From the NCBI RefSeq assembly GCF_002902905.1, contig NZ_CP026124.1, forward strand, positions 3,038,001 to 3,102,000: 64,000 nt of DNA, in the 5' to 3' direction. Made by a program: the position numbers and the translations under genes. Position 1 is the stretch's first letter, and every line of letters begins with the position of its first letter. Shown here in pieces: positions 1 through 8,615 of this stretch. The notes under the pieces are model-generated. The model did no database searches. It was given only the letters and a program-made list of their open reading frames with translations, and was not told the origin of the DNA. Source of the stretch: Achromobacter sp. AONIH1 (GTDB lineage: Bacteria > Pseudomonadota > Gammaproteobacteria > Burkholderiales > Burkholderiaceae_B).

Positions 1-1948
1 TGGCGGTCTTGCCGCCGTTGTTGTACAGCGTGTTGGACAGGCGGCCGTACAGCTCGAAGGTGCGCGTGGACGAGTTCAGGAAATCGGAGGGACGCCAGAA
101 GATCTCGGCCGTGCTGAACACCGCGTCGCCGGGCACCGTGATGGCCGCGCCGCCCAGGCCGGACGAGGCCGGCCGCGCGCCCCGGTAGCCGGTCGAGATG
201 TAGCCGCCCCACTCGCGCGACAGGCCGGCGATGCTGCTGCGGGTATCGAAGCGCTGCTGCGGGGTCAGGTCGAGCTTGCCGGCGTCGTCCTGGTCGATGG
301 CTTCCTTGAGCCGGTCCACCGCGCCGCGCTTGTCGCCCACGCCGGACAGCGCATAGCCTTCGTCGAGGATGGCGGTGGGCGGGGCCTTGCCCGTGGCGCG
401 CGCGGCCTGGAAGTCGCGCAGCGCCTCGCGGGGCTGGCGCATGCGCTGGTGCAGATAGCCGCGCTGCATCAACAGCGTCGGATCGTCGGGCTGGGCCGCC
501 AGGGCCTCGCTCATGCGCTGCTTGGCCTCGGCCATCTGCGCCGCGTTGCCGGCGGCCAGCGTGGTGGTCAGCAGCCGCTGCAGGTCCTTGCTGCCCGGAT
601 CCTGTTGCGCGGCCTTGCGGGCCTGTGTGATGGCTTCCTGGTAGTCCTGGCGCGCATAGGCGGCATAGGCCAGCGAGGCCGGCCCGCCGCTGCCCGCCGC
701 GTCCGAGGGCAGCAGCTCGCAGGACGTGCCGTAGGGCGTGTCGCGGCAGTCCTGGACCGGCGCGGGATAGTTGGCCAGCGTCAGCGTGGCGGGCACGGCG
801 GGGCGGGAGCGGGCGCGCTTGACGCGATCGGCGCCGGCCTCGTCCTTGGCGCCCAGCGGTTCCACCAGGGCCAGCGCGCGGGCGCTCTGGCCCCCGGCCA
901 GCGCGGCATCTGCGGCGATCAGGCGCACATTGCGCCGTTGGCTGTCGTCCAGCCAGTCCTGCTTGAGCGCGGCGTCGAAGTCGGCGTCGGCTTCCTCGGT
1001 CTTGCCCTGGCGCTGGCGCAGATAGCCGCGCATGACCAAGGCCACGGTGTTTTCGTCGTCCTGCCTGAGCGCGTCGGTGGCCGCGTCCTCGGCGGCCGCG
1101 AGCTGGCCGTCCAGCATCAGCGCGGTCATCAGCAGCAGGCGGTGGCTGGCGGTGTCGGGCGCCAGCGCCACGGCTTGCCGCGCCAGCGGGACGGCGTCGC
1201 CAGGCCGGTTGGCGATCAGCGCCTGATAACCCTGTTCCGCCGGCTTGACCGCCATGCGCCGCTTCATGGTGGCGCGACGCGCGGCCAGGTCGCTCTGGTT
1301 CGGCGCGCCCAGCGTCATCGCCTGGTTGGCGGCCGTTTCGGCTTCGGCGTACTTGCCCTGGGCTTCCAGCGCGTCCAGCCACAGCATGGCCCAGGCGCCC
1401 TGCTTGGGATCGATGCGGAAAGCCTGCTCGGCGCCGCGCTGGGCGGCGGGGTAGTTGCCGCTGTTGTAGTCCGCGTAGGCGCGCGTGGCGATGGGGAAGC
1501 CGCGGCGGTAGGCGCTGGTCGTGGCCGGCGCGCCCCCGGCGGGGCGGGCGCCGGCCGGACGCGCATTGGCCGCCGGGGCGGCGGGCGTCGCCGGACGCAG
1601 ATTGGCGCGCGCCTGCCGCAGCGCGGGCGTGTCCAGGCCGCTCTTGACGGCATCGTCGGCGGCCCGTTCGGCCTCGTCCAGCTTGCCCTGCTTCTGCAGC
1701 GCGTAGATCAACAATAGGCGCAGGCGTTCGACGTCCGGGCGCAGCGCGATCGCCGATTCGGCCTGCTGCTGCGCCTGCGCGTAGCGGCCGGCGTCGTAGA
1801 GCCTGTAGCCCTCGTTGGCGAATTGCCAGGCGGCGCCTTCCAGCGGCGCCTCGGCGGCGCGCGCGGCCTGCTGGGCGGCGGCGGGCGCGCCAGTCCACAG
1901 GCAGGCGAGCGCGGCGGACAGGACTAGCGTGCGGGTCAGGGGCGTCAT
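1..1948 (-). CDS. nfrA: NfrA-like outer-membrane TPR protein (C-terminus outside window)
   Basis: The gene starts at the ATG at 1948 and stays open to the window edge. The first residues (MTPLTRTLVLSAALACLWTG) form a signal peptide. A long run of TPR-like helical repeats rich in Ala, Gln and Leu follows, and the visible part ends in a segment (SSTRTFELYGRLSNTLYNNG) like the start of a beta-rich membrane domain. The start overlaps the stop of the glycosyltransferase gene by four bases (ATGA), so the two are translationally coupled. In E. coli, NfrA is the outer-membrane partner of NfrB and the phage N4 receptor, thought to export the NfrB-made glycan. That role is inferred here from order and architecture. 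BcsC or PgaA type exporters are the alternative. Confidence 0.75.
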   Translation of the reverse strand, partial: MTPLTRTLVLSAALACLWTGAPAAAQQAARAAEAPLEGAAWQFANEGYRLYDAGRYAQAQQQAESAIALRPDVERLRLLLIYALQKQGKLDEAERAADDAVKSGLDTPALRQARANLRPATPAAPAANARPAGARPAGGAPATTSAYRRGFPIATRAYADYNSGNYPAAQRGAEQAFRIDPKQGAWAMLWLDALEAQGKYAEAETAANQAMTLGAPNQSDLAARRATMKRRMAVKPAEQGYQALIANRPGDAVPLARQAVALAPDTASHRLLLMTALMLDGQLAAAEDAATDALRQDDENTVALVMRGYLRQRQGKTEEADADFDAALKQDWLDDSQRRNVRLIAADAALAGGQSARALALVEPLGAKDEAGADRVKRARSRPAVPATLTLANYPAPVQDCRDTPYGTSCELLPSDAAGSGGPASLAYAAYARQDYQEAITQARKAAQQDPGSKDLQRLLTTTLAAGNAAQMAEAKQRMSEALAAQPDDPTLLMQRGYLHQRMRQPREALRDFQAARATGKAPPTAILDEGYALSGVGDKRGAVDRLKEAIDQDDAGKLDLTPQQRFDTRSSIAGLSREWGGYISTGYRGARPASSGLGGAAITVPGDAVFSTAEIFWRPSDFLNSSTRTFELYGRLSNTLYNNGGKTA

Positions 1949-3642
1949 GGGGTGGCGGGTTTGTCGTCGGTGGTCGGGGGCGCGGCTTGGGCCTGCGCGC
2001 CTTGTTGGAAATCGATGGCTTCCTTGAGCGTGCCGGCGTCCAGCCAGCCCTGTTCAAGCAGGCTGGTGCCCAGCGGTTTCTTGTCGCGCGCCTGGATCTC
2101 CAGCGCCTGCGCCAGCTTGTCCTCGTCGATGGCCTGCCACGACAGCAGCAGTTCGCCCAGGCGCTGGCGCTGTTGCGCCAGCTGGTCGGTGGATGGGAAG
2201 TCGTGCATGGTCTTGTCCCAGGCCAGGCGCTTGCCCGTGATGAGATGGCCGATGAACAGTTTCCACGCGCGCGCCGCCGCCATGGCGTTGATGAAGTTGC
2301 CGACGATCATGCGCGGAACGGACAGCACGGCGTGCTCCCAGCCGTACATATTGCCCACGAAATACATGCGCTGGACCACGCGCAGCAGCAGCGCGACGGC
2401 GTTGAGCCACATCAGCGTCACCAGCCAGCCTCCGGGGCGGAAGTACGAGGGGTAGTACACGGTCCACCAGCCGAAGCGGTCGGCCAGATAGAACAGGAAG
2501 AAGTTCGCCAGCAACAGATAGGCCAGGATGGCGATGAAGGACGTGACCAGGCCCTTGCGGTCGCGGAACAGCAGGTAGCGGGTGGCGAACGATCCGGTCC
2601 AGCCCACTTGCTGCCAGCCTTGCAGGCCGATGCCCAGCGTCCAGCGGGCCTTCTGCCGGTAGGCAGTGCGGAAGGTGTTGGGAAAGTACTCGCGCACGCC
2701 CAGCGGCATGGACAGCGTCGTGACTTTCTCCGGGCCTAGTCCGAACCAGGAGCGCCGGCGCGCCACATACTCGACCGGGAATTTGCCGAATATCTGGCGC
2801 ATGCCCCGCTGCGCCAGCCGCGCGCCGATATCGTAGTCCTCGGTCAGCGTGTCCGTGTTGAAGGGCTGGTTGTTGGTCTCTGCCGCCAGCTCCATCAGCG
2901 CGCGCCGCGAGAAACAGGTGCCCACGCCCGCCGACGGCACCATCTTGGACAGGCTTTCGCGGACCACCAGGTCCTTGGTGTGCCATTCCGCGAACTCGTC
3001 CATGTAAGTGCCGGCGACAAGCTCGTGCCACTCGCGCTCCAGCGAGGTCACGGGCAATTGGATGAAGTCGATGCGCGGCAGCAGGTAGTTGTAGTACTTC
3101 AGTTCCAGCGGGTGCAGCACGTCTTCGCTGTCGTGCAGGATGACGCCGGCGAATGGCTCGGGCTGCTTTTCGTTCTGCGCGAAGATGGCCTGCACGATCC
3201 AGTTCAGGCAATCGGCCTTGCAGGTGGGGCCGTCGTGCGGCACCTCGACGCGCACCAGCTGGCGATAGCGCCGACGCATGCGCTCGACTTCCTTGATCGT
3301 GCGCTCGTCGTTCTGGTAGGTGCCGGCGAAGATCATGTAGTTCTTGTACTCGAGCGTGGACACCATGGTCTCGAGCATGGATGCGATCACGTCGTACTCC
3401 AGCCATGCCGGCACCATGATGGCCAGGGGCTGTTCCTCCTTGGCGCGCAGCTGCGCCGCCGTGAGCCGGGCATAGCGCCGGTCCTCGACGAGCCTGCGGC
3501 GCAGCGCCCGCACCCAGAACCAGCCGTCGATGAACAGATCATCCAGGCTGGACAGCAGGATGATGATGCCGACGACGGCGGTCACGATTTCCAGGCCACG
3601 GTAGTAGTCCGCCGCCAGATAGGGCCAGTAGAGCGTAGACAT
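1945..3642 (-). CDS. nfrB: NfrB-like family 2 glycosyltransferase with C-terminal MshEN-type domain
   Basis: A 565-residue inner-membrane glycosyltransferase. It has an N-terminal membrane segment (about 15-35), a GT2 catalytic core with DSED near 170, TEDYD near 266 and an RQKARW motif near 330 (the processive-synthase Q/RxxRW position), then several C-terminal membrane segments. Residues about 495-550 hold two MshEN-like repeats (QRLGELLLSW and KPLGTSLLEQGW), a fold known to bind c-di-GMP. E. coli NfrB has the same architecture and polymerises a ManNAc-based exopolysaccharide when c-di-GMP binds. The adjacent 2-epimerase would supply UDP-ManNAc. The start at 3642 lies 16 bases after the BcsB-like gene, so one operon is likely. 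The polymer made here is inference. Confidence 0.85.
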   Translation of the reverse strand: MSTLYWPYLAADYYRGLEIVTAVVGIIILLSSLDDLFIDGWFWVRALRRRLVEDRRYARLTAAQLRAKEEQPLAIMVPAWLEYDVIASMLETMVSTLEYKNYMIFAGTYQNDERTIKEVERMRRRYRQLVRVEVPHDGPTCKADCLNWIVQAIFAQNEKQPEPFAGVILHDSEDVLHPLELKYYNYLLPRIDFIQLPVTSLEREWHELVAGTYMDEFAEWHTKDLVVRESLSKMVPSAGVGTCFSRRALMELAAETNNQPFNTDTLTEDYDIGARLAQRGMRQIFGKFPVEYVARRRSWFGLGPEKVTTLSMPLGVREYFPNTFRTAYRQKARWTLGIGLQGWQQVGWTGSFATRYLLFRDRKGLVTSFIAILAYLLLANFFLFYLADRFGWWTVYYPSYFRPGGWLVTLMWLNAVALLLRVVQRMYFVGNMYGWEHAVLSVPRMIVGNFINAMAAARAWKLFIGHLITGKRLAWDKTMHDFPSTDQLAQQRQRLGELLLSWQAIDEDKLAQALEIQARDKKPLGTSLLEQGWLDAGTLKEAIDFQQGAQAQAAPPTTDDKPATP

Positions 3643-3658
3643 GGCGCGTCTGCCGGCC

Positions 3659-5872
3659 TTAACCGTTGCCCTTGTTCTTGCGGCGGGTGACGCGCAGCGC
3701 CAGGATCAGCACCAGCACCAGCACCAGCAGGCCGAAGCTCAACGCCGGCACGCTCCACGAGATATAGCGGCGCCATTCGAAGAAGGCGCTTTCCCCGGCG
3801 CCGGGCGGCTTGCTGGCATCCGGGTTGGTGCTGTCGATCCAGGCCACCGGACCGTTGGCGGCGATCACGGCGATGTCGCCGCGGTTAAGCACGAAGGGCG
3901 TATCGAGCTTGCCGCTCTGCGGGCCCAGCGCATGCCACAGCACGCCGTCCTGTCCGCCCGAGCTGACCACTTCGGCCGTGCTCAAGCCGCTCAGTCCGGA
4001 AATGTCCAGCCAGGTGGTGGACCTGCTCGCCACCAGCAGCTGTTTCTGGTCGCTGACCTGGACCTTGGGCTTGGCGCCATCCAGGGGCACTTCCAGCGCC
4101 AGGAAGGTACGCGCGGGCTTGGCTGCCTGGCCGGCCGGCGACACGGCGAGTTCGGCGCGCGTGGCGGACACGCCACTGGCTGTCGCGATGCCGATCAGTT
4201 GCTTGAGGCTGGTGGGTGCATTGGCCAGGTAGCTGTCGGGAACCAGGACCTGCGGATTGCCCGCCAGCAGGGGCAGCAGGCCGGTGAACGTGCCGTCGGG
4301 CTGGGGCTGGCCCGGCTTGACATGGCTGGTCGGCAGCACGCTGACGGGATAGCCCTGCGGGATTTCGTTGCAGTCCACCGAGACGGGCTGGCGCTGCACG
4401 CTGACGCGCACGGCGTTGTTTACGCCCAGCGCGTAGCCGGGCACGCGCGCCGTCAGGCGTTCCGGACGGCCGTCGGCGTCGAGCTGCTTGGCGCCCAGCA
4501 ATATCCCGTTCCAGAATACCGAGGCCACCGGCCGGGTGGACGAGGCGCCGGGCGCGGCGGCCAGGTCGATGATCAGTTCGTCCGGCATGCGGCCGTCGGA
4601 GGACACGGAGGCCAGCGGGAAGTTGACGTTCCAGTCGCCGCGCGAGACCACGTCGAAGCTGTCGGGCGCGCCGCCCAGCGCGCTCAGGCGCACGCCATCG
4701 CCCTGGAAGGACTGGGGCGGCGTGGCGGTCTGCACCTGTACCTGGCGCGACACCAGGATGCGGCGCCACGCCGCATTGAACACGCCCGCCGCCTGCGCGC
4801 CGGCGTCGGGCGCCACCGCGATCACGGACAGACGGCCCATCGGCGCGAGACGGACTTCCTTGGCGGCCATGTCTGCGCCGGCCAGCGGCGCGCGTGCCTG
4901 GCGCCAGGACTTGAACGCGTCGGCGGCGTCCGGGTCCGAGGCCAGTTCGGTCTGCAGCGCATCGAGCGCCGCATTGAGCTTGGCGCGCAGCGCCGGGCTG
5001 GCGATCACGACGTCGCCGGTGACGGCTGGCGCGCCCAGCACCAGCAGCGCGCCGATCTCCGCGGCCGAGGCCAGCTTGTGCCGCTCTTTGCCCGCCACGG
5101 CGGCGAACACGGGCGCCTGCGCGAGGCCCGCGGGAACCTGCAGGGCGCGCGTGTCGATCTCGTCGCCGACGGCGGGGAAGGCCTTGACGTCGACGCGCTT
5201 GCCGGCGCGTTGCATCGCCACGCCCATGCGCCAGGCGCTGTCGTAGGCTTGCTGGTCGAGCTTGGTGTCGGACACCAGCAGCACCGGCTTGCCGGGCAGC
5301 GTGCTCCAGGCATCGTCCAGGTTGCCGATCGCCGAGGCGTCGTAGCGGTAGCTCAGGCGCGTCTGCGGAGAAATCGTCAGCGCGTTGGCGGTGGCGCGGT
5401 TGCTTTCACAGCGGCGCAGCGCGATCTCCGACTGCCAGTCCACGCCCAGCCGCAGGAAGCCGGTGCTGCGCAGGCGCTGTTCCAGTGGCAGGTTGCGCAG
5501 GACGGGGCCGTTGCCGTCGGCGATGTTCTGCGCCGCCAGCGGCACGCCGTCGGCCCACAGGACCAGGTTGGTGCGGCCCGGTTCATCCTTGGTGTAGCGC
5601 GCATCGAAGTTGAGCGTGGCGTCGGCGATGGGAACGCCGCGCGGCACGGGCAGGTAGAAGTCCTGGTGCGCATCGCTGTTGCTCAGCACCACGGGCTCGC
5701 TGATGCCCAGGTCCGCCAGTGAGGTATCGCGCGTGATCTAGTCATCGCTCTGCAGGCGCCGCAAGGCGTCGCCCGCGGGGCTTGCCACGGCGGCCATGGG
5801 CAGTGCAAGGCCCGCCGCGACCAAGGCGCGGCGCAGGTGGGAGGCGATGGGAGGGAACGTGTTTCTATGCAT
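3659..5872 (-). pseudogene. BcsB-like periplasmic polysaccharide-synthase subunit, interrupted by an amber codon
   Basis: Read from the ATG at 5872, which follows a good AGGAG site, the first 44 codons encode a signal peptide (LVAAGLALPMAAVASPAGDA) and a short linker. Codon 45 is TAG (complement of 5738-5740). The same frame then stays open for 692 codons to 3659 and encodes a BcsB-type protein: beta-rich carbohydrate-binding and ferredoxin-like modules and a C-terminal membrane anchor (ISWSVPALSFGLLVLVLVLI) followed by basic residues. The only ATG available downstream of the stop (5692) lacks any export signal, so that product could not reach the periplasm. Either the gene is inactivated, the stop is suppressed, or the base is an error. 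BcsB normally anchors cellulose synthase and guides the glucan. Here it probably serves the Nfr-type synthase. Confidence 0.8.
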
Positions 5873-5908
5873 GGGGGCTCCTGGCCGAAGAGGGCGAGGC
5901 GTGGAGGC

Positions 5909-7075
5909 TCAGGCCGGCTGGCTGGCGGCCGGGCCGTAAGGGTCGAATTCGGATACCGGGCGGCCGCAAAGCGCATCGACGATGCGCCGGCTGGCGTGGC
6001 CGTCTCCGTAGGGATTGATGCGGCGGGAGAAGGACGCGTGCAGCGCCGGATCGTCCAGCAGGCGGTTCACTTCCGTGACGATGCGTTGCGTATCGGTGCC
6101 GACTAGGGCCACGGTGCCGGCCTGCACGGCCTCGGGCCGCTCGGTGACGTCGCGCATCACCAGCACCGGCTTGCCGAGATAGGGCGCTTCTTCCTGAACG
6201 CCGCCGGAGTCGGTGAGGATCAGGTGCGACTGCTGCATGAACCAGACGAAATCCAGGTAGTCCAGCGGATCGATCAGGTGGACGCGTTCCAGGTTGCCCA
6301 GGTCGGTCATGACCACGGAGCGGACCTGCGGGTTCAGGTGCACGGGATAGACGATCTGCAGGTCATCGCGCCTGGCCAATTCGGCCAGCGCGGCACAGAT
6401 GTTCTTGAAGCCGTCGCCGAAGCTCTCGCGACGATGGCCGGTGACCAGCAGCAGCCGGCGCGTCGGATCCAGCCACTGGTAGCGCTGCGCCAGCGTTGCG
6501 GCCAGCGCGCCGCCCGGCGCGAGCTTGGCGCAGGTCATGGCCAGCGCGTCGATCACCGTGTTGCCGGTGACCGTGATACGGCCGGGCAGGTGCTCGCGCA
6601 GCAGGTTCGCGCGCGATTCGGCGGTGGGCGCGAACAGCCAGTCGCCCACGGCGTCGACCACGCGGCGGTTCATCTCTTCGGGAAACGGCATGGCCAGGTT
6701 GCCGGTGCGCAGCCCCGCCTCGACGTGGCCGATGCGCACGCGCCGGTGGAAGGCCGCGAGCGCGCAGGCCGACGCGGTGCTGGTGTCTCCATGCACCAAG
6801 ACGCAGTCCGGCTGTTCGCGTTCGAGCACCTCGTCCACGCGGCTGATGAGCCGGGCGTACAAGCCGTTGAGCGTCTGGTTGGGCACCATGATGTCCAGGT
6901 CGTGCTGGGCATGCAGGTCGAATAGCGCCAGCACCTGGTCCAGCATCTGGCGATGCTGACCCGTGACGCAGACCACGCTTTGGATCGCGGACTCGTCGCG
7001 CAGGGCGGCGACCAGGGGCGCCATCTTGATGGCCTCGGGACGGGTGCCGAATATGGAAAGTACTTTCATAAGCAT
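5909..7075 (-). CDS. wecB: UDP-N-acetylglucosamine 2-epimerase (non-hydrolysing)
   Basis: A 388-residue cytoplasmic enzyme that interconverts UDP-GlcNAc and UDP-ManNAc. The N-terminus MKVLSIFGTRPEAIKMAPL is the family signature. Other conserved segments are VTGQHRQMLDQ, VLVHGDTSTA, HVEAGLRTG, PFPEEMNRR and DSGGVQEEAPYLGKPVLVMR, which covers the nucleotide-binding half of the GT-B fold. Two ATGs compete (7075 and 7069). GAGGG lies eight bases before the first. The gene heads the operon with the BcsB-like, NfrB-like and NfrA-like genes (36 bases to the next start). This suggests a dedicated UDP-ManNAc supply for the polymer rather than, or in addition to, O-antigen or common-antigen synthesis. 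Confidence 0.93.
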   Translation of the reverse strand: MLMKVLSIFGTRPEAIKMAPLVAALRDESAIQSVVCVTGQHRQMLDQVLALFDLHAQHDLDIMVPNQTLNGLYARLISRVDEVLEREQPDCVLVHGDTSTASACALAAFHRRVRIGHVEAGLRTGNLAMPFPEEMNRRVVDAVGDWLFAPTAESRANLLREHLPGRITVTGNTVIDALAMTCAKLAPGGALAATLAQRYQWLDPTRRLLLVTGHRRESFGDGFKNICAALAELARRDDLQIVYPVHLNPQVRSVVMTDLGNLERVHLIDPLDYLDFVWFMQQSHLILTDSGGVQEEAPYLGKPVLVMRDVTERPEAVQAGTVALVGTDTQRIVTEVNRLLDDPALHASFSRRINPYGDGHASRRIVDALCGRPVSEFDPYGPAASQPA

Positions 7076-7482
7076 GGGTATTTCCCTCGCCTGGTGTATT
7101 TCCTAGCCTATATTATGTAATGAAAATATTCGTAATACGTGACGTATTATTAATTTTGTGCATTTGAAAGCGAGCCCCCACCTTGAATTGTTTGTATAGG
7201 CGTTAATTCGCTATTTTGAATGAAAATAGGGTCGCATTGGTTTCAAATTGCTTTCAGTTACCCGTAATTTTCGATTCTTGTAGATTGAATCACGGGATTT
7301 TCGTGCGATTTTGCTGATCCATGCCATTTCCAAATTTTGCAGAGTATGAATTTTGAGTATGGATGCGTCAGAATGCCGATCGTTCGGTCTCACGCCCAGA
7401 CAGATTGACGCTCAGCGCTTGACACTAAAGTGACTTCAGGCTTTTTCATGTGTCGCATCTGCCCACGGTGCCAAGGACGAAC
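7076..7482. promoter_or_regulatory. AT-rich divergent intergenic region
   Basis: About 400 bases between the divergently read wecB and czcD genes. Positions 7100-7400 are strikingly AT-rich compared with the flanks and contain runs such as TATTATGTAATGAAAAT. A 60-codon minus frame (7211-7393) exists but has no convincing start signal and looks accidental. The region most likely holds the promoter and control sites of the exopolysaccharide operon on the minus strand and of the exporter on the plus strand. The AT content is what a nucleoid-protein-silenced promoter looks like, but no specific site is identified. Confidence 0.5.
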
Positions 7483-8376
7483 ATGAGCGACAGCCACCAA
7501 CACGCCGAAGTGCGCGCCTTGCCGGAATCCCGGCTGTGGCTGGCTTTCGGACTCACCGGCACCTACATGGTGGCGGAGATCATCGGCGGCCTGGTGACAG
7601 GCAGCCTGGCGCTGATCTCCGACGCCATGCACATGATGACCGACGCGATCGCGCTGCTGCTGGCGCTGATCGCGATCCGAGCCGGACGCAAGGCCGCCGA
7701 TTTGCTGCGCACCTACGGCTACGCGCGCTTCGAGATTCTGGCGGCGGCCGTGAACGCGCTGGTGCTGCTGGGCGTGGCGTTCTACATCCTCTACGAAGCC
7801 TATCGCCGCCTGTCCGCGCCGCAGGACATCCAGTCCCTGGGCATGATGGTGGTGGCTATCGGTGGTCTGATCATCAACCTGGTCTCGATGCGGCTCCTCG
7901 CCAGCGCGAAGGACGACAGCCTCAACGTGAAAGGCGCCTACCTGGAAGTGTGGGCCGACATGCTGGGTTCGGTGGCTGTGATCGTCGGCGCCATCATCAT
8001 CTGGCTCACGGGCTGGCGCTGGGTGGACTCGGCGCTTGCCGTGGCGATCGGTTTCATGGTCTTCCCACGCACTTGGGTGCTGCTGCGCGAATGCGTCAAC
8101 CTGCTGCTGGAGGGCGTGCCGGCGGGCATGAGCCTGGACGCGGTGCGCGACGAAATCGCGGGCGTGGAAGGCGTGGCGACGGTCCACGACCTGCATCTGT
8201 GGGCCATTACGCAAAGCCAGCCCATGCTGACGGCGCACGTGGTGCTTGCCGGCGGCGCGGACGGGGAAAGCGTCAGGCGCGCCATCGAGGCGCGCCTGCA
8301 TGAACGCTACGATCTGCACCACACCACGCTGCAGATGGAGCGCGACGACCGCAGCGTCCACGAAGCGGGGCACTGA
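7483..8376 (+). CDS. czcD: CzcD-type cation diffusion facilitator
   Basis: Inner-membrane antiporter that expels Zn2+ and similar divalent cations in exchange for protons. Six membrane segments are visible. The transport-site residues lie in TM2 (SDAMHMMTDAIALL, HxxxD) and TM5 (YLEVWADMLGSVAV, ExxxD as in Cupriavidus CzcD rather than HxxxD as in ZitB). A C-terminal ferredoxin-like cytoplasmic domain follows (VEGVATVHDLHLWAITQSQP). The start at the ATG at 7483 is preferred over the GTG at 7450 because AAGGA lies six bases before it. This gives 297 residues, normal for the family. It is the last host gene before the prophage. Confidence 0.9.
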   Translation: MSDSHQHAEVRALPESRLWLAFGLTGTYMVAEIIGGLVTGSLALISDAMHMMTDAIALLLALIAIRAGRKAADLLRTYGYARFEILAAAVNALVLLGVAFYILYEAYRRLSAPQDIQSLGMMVVAIGGLIINLVSMRLLASAKDDSLNVKGAYLEVWADMLGSVAVIVGAIIIWLTGWRWVDSALAVAIGFMVFPRTWVLLRECVNLLLEGVPAGMSLDAVRDEIAGVEGVATVHDLHLWAITQSQPMLTAHVVLAGGADGESVRRAIEARLHERYDLHHTTLQMERDDRSVHEAGH

Positions 8377-8490
8377 GCGGGTGACGCGTTGTCGCCGCCT
8401 AGGCGCTGTCACGGTTTATTGTCGTCGCCGTGGCTGTTGCTGAGTGGGCGGCAGGTTCACAGGATGGCTGCGCGCGGCGGACGAAAAAGG

Positions 8491-8520
8491 AAAAGGGCGG
8501 ATCGGTTGCCCGTCCGCCCT
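8491..8520 (-). terminator. Original chromosomal ssrA terminator, now cut off from ssrA
   Basis: Read on the minus strand: a GGGCGGA/TCCGCCC hairpin followed by TTTTCCTTTTT. Before integration this would have lain directly downstream of the tmRNA gene. A near-identical hairpin lies at 54374-54407, next to the intact ssrA. Confidence 0.75.
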
Positions 8521-8536
8521 TCGCCGTTACAGCGTG

Positions 8537-8573
8537 ATGCTTGCTAATTTGGTGGAGCCGGGGGGAATTGAAC
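8537..8573. repeat. attL core repeat
   Basis: A 37-bp exact copy of 54425-54461, beginning ATGCTTGCTAATTTGG and ending GGGGAATTGAAC. It duplicates the last bases of the tmRNA gene (T-arm half, acceptor strand and CCA, read on the minus strand). The flanking bases differ on both sides, so the core is defined. Confidence 0.95.
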
Positions 8574-8615
8574 TGCCGGCGGTCCTATTTTCTTGGGGGG
8601 AATATGTCCCAAAAA

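Noticed and set aside
449..1717. 422-codon plus-strand frame across the NfrA-like gene
   Set aside because: It is antisense to a gene with a signal peptide and TPR pattern. Its composition (Gly/Arg/Gln-rich) is the usual mirror of a GC-rich gene.
7211..7393. 60-codon minus frame in the AT-rich gap between wecB and czcD
   Set aside because: Composition follows the local AT content, no ribosome site, and the region fits a promoter better.
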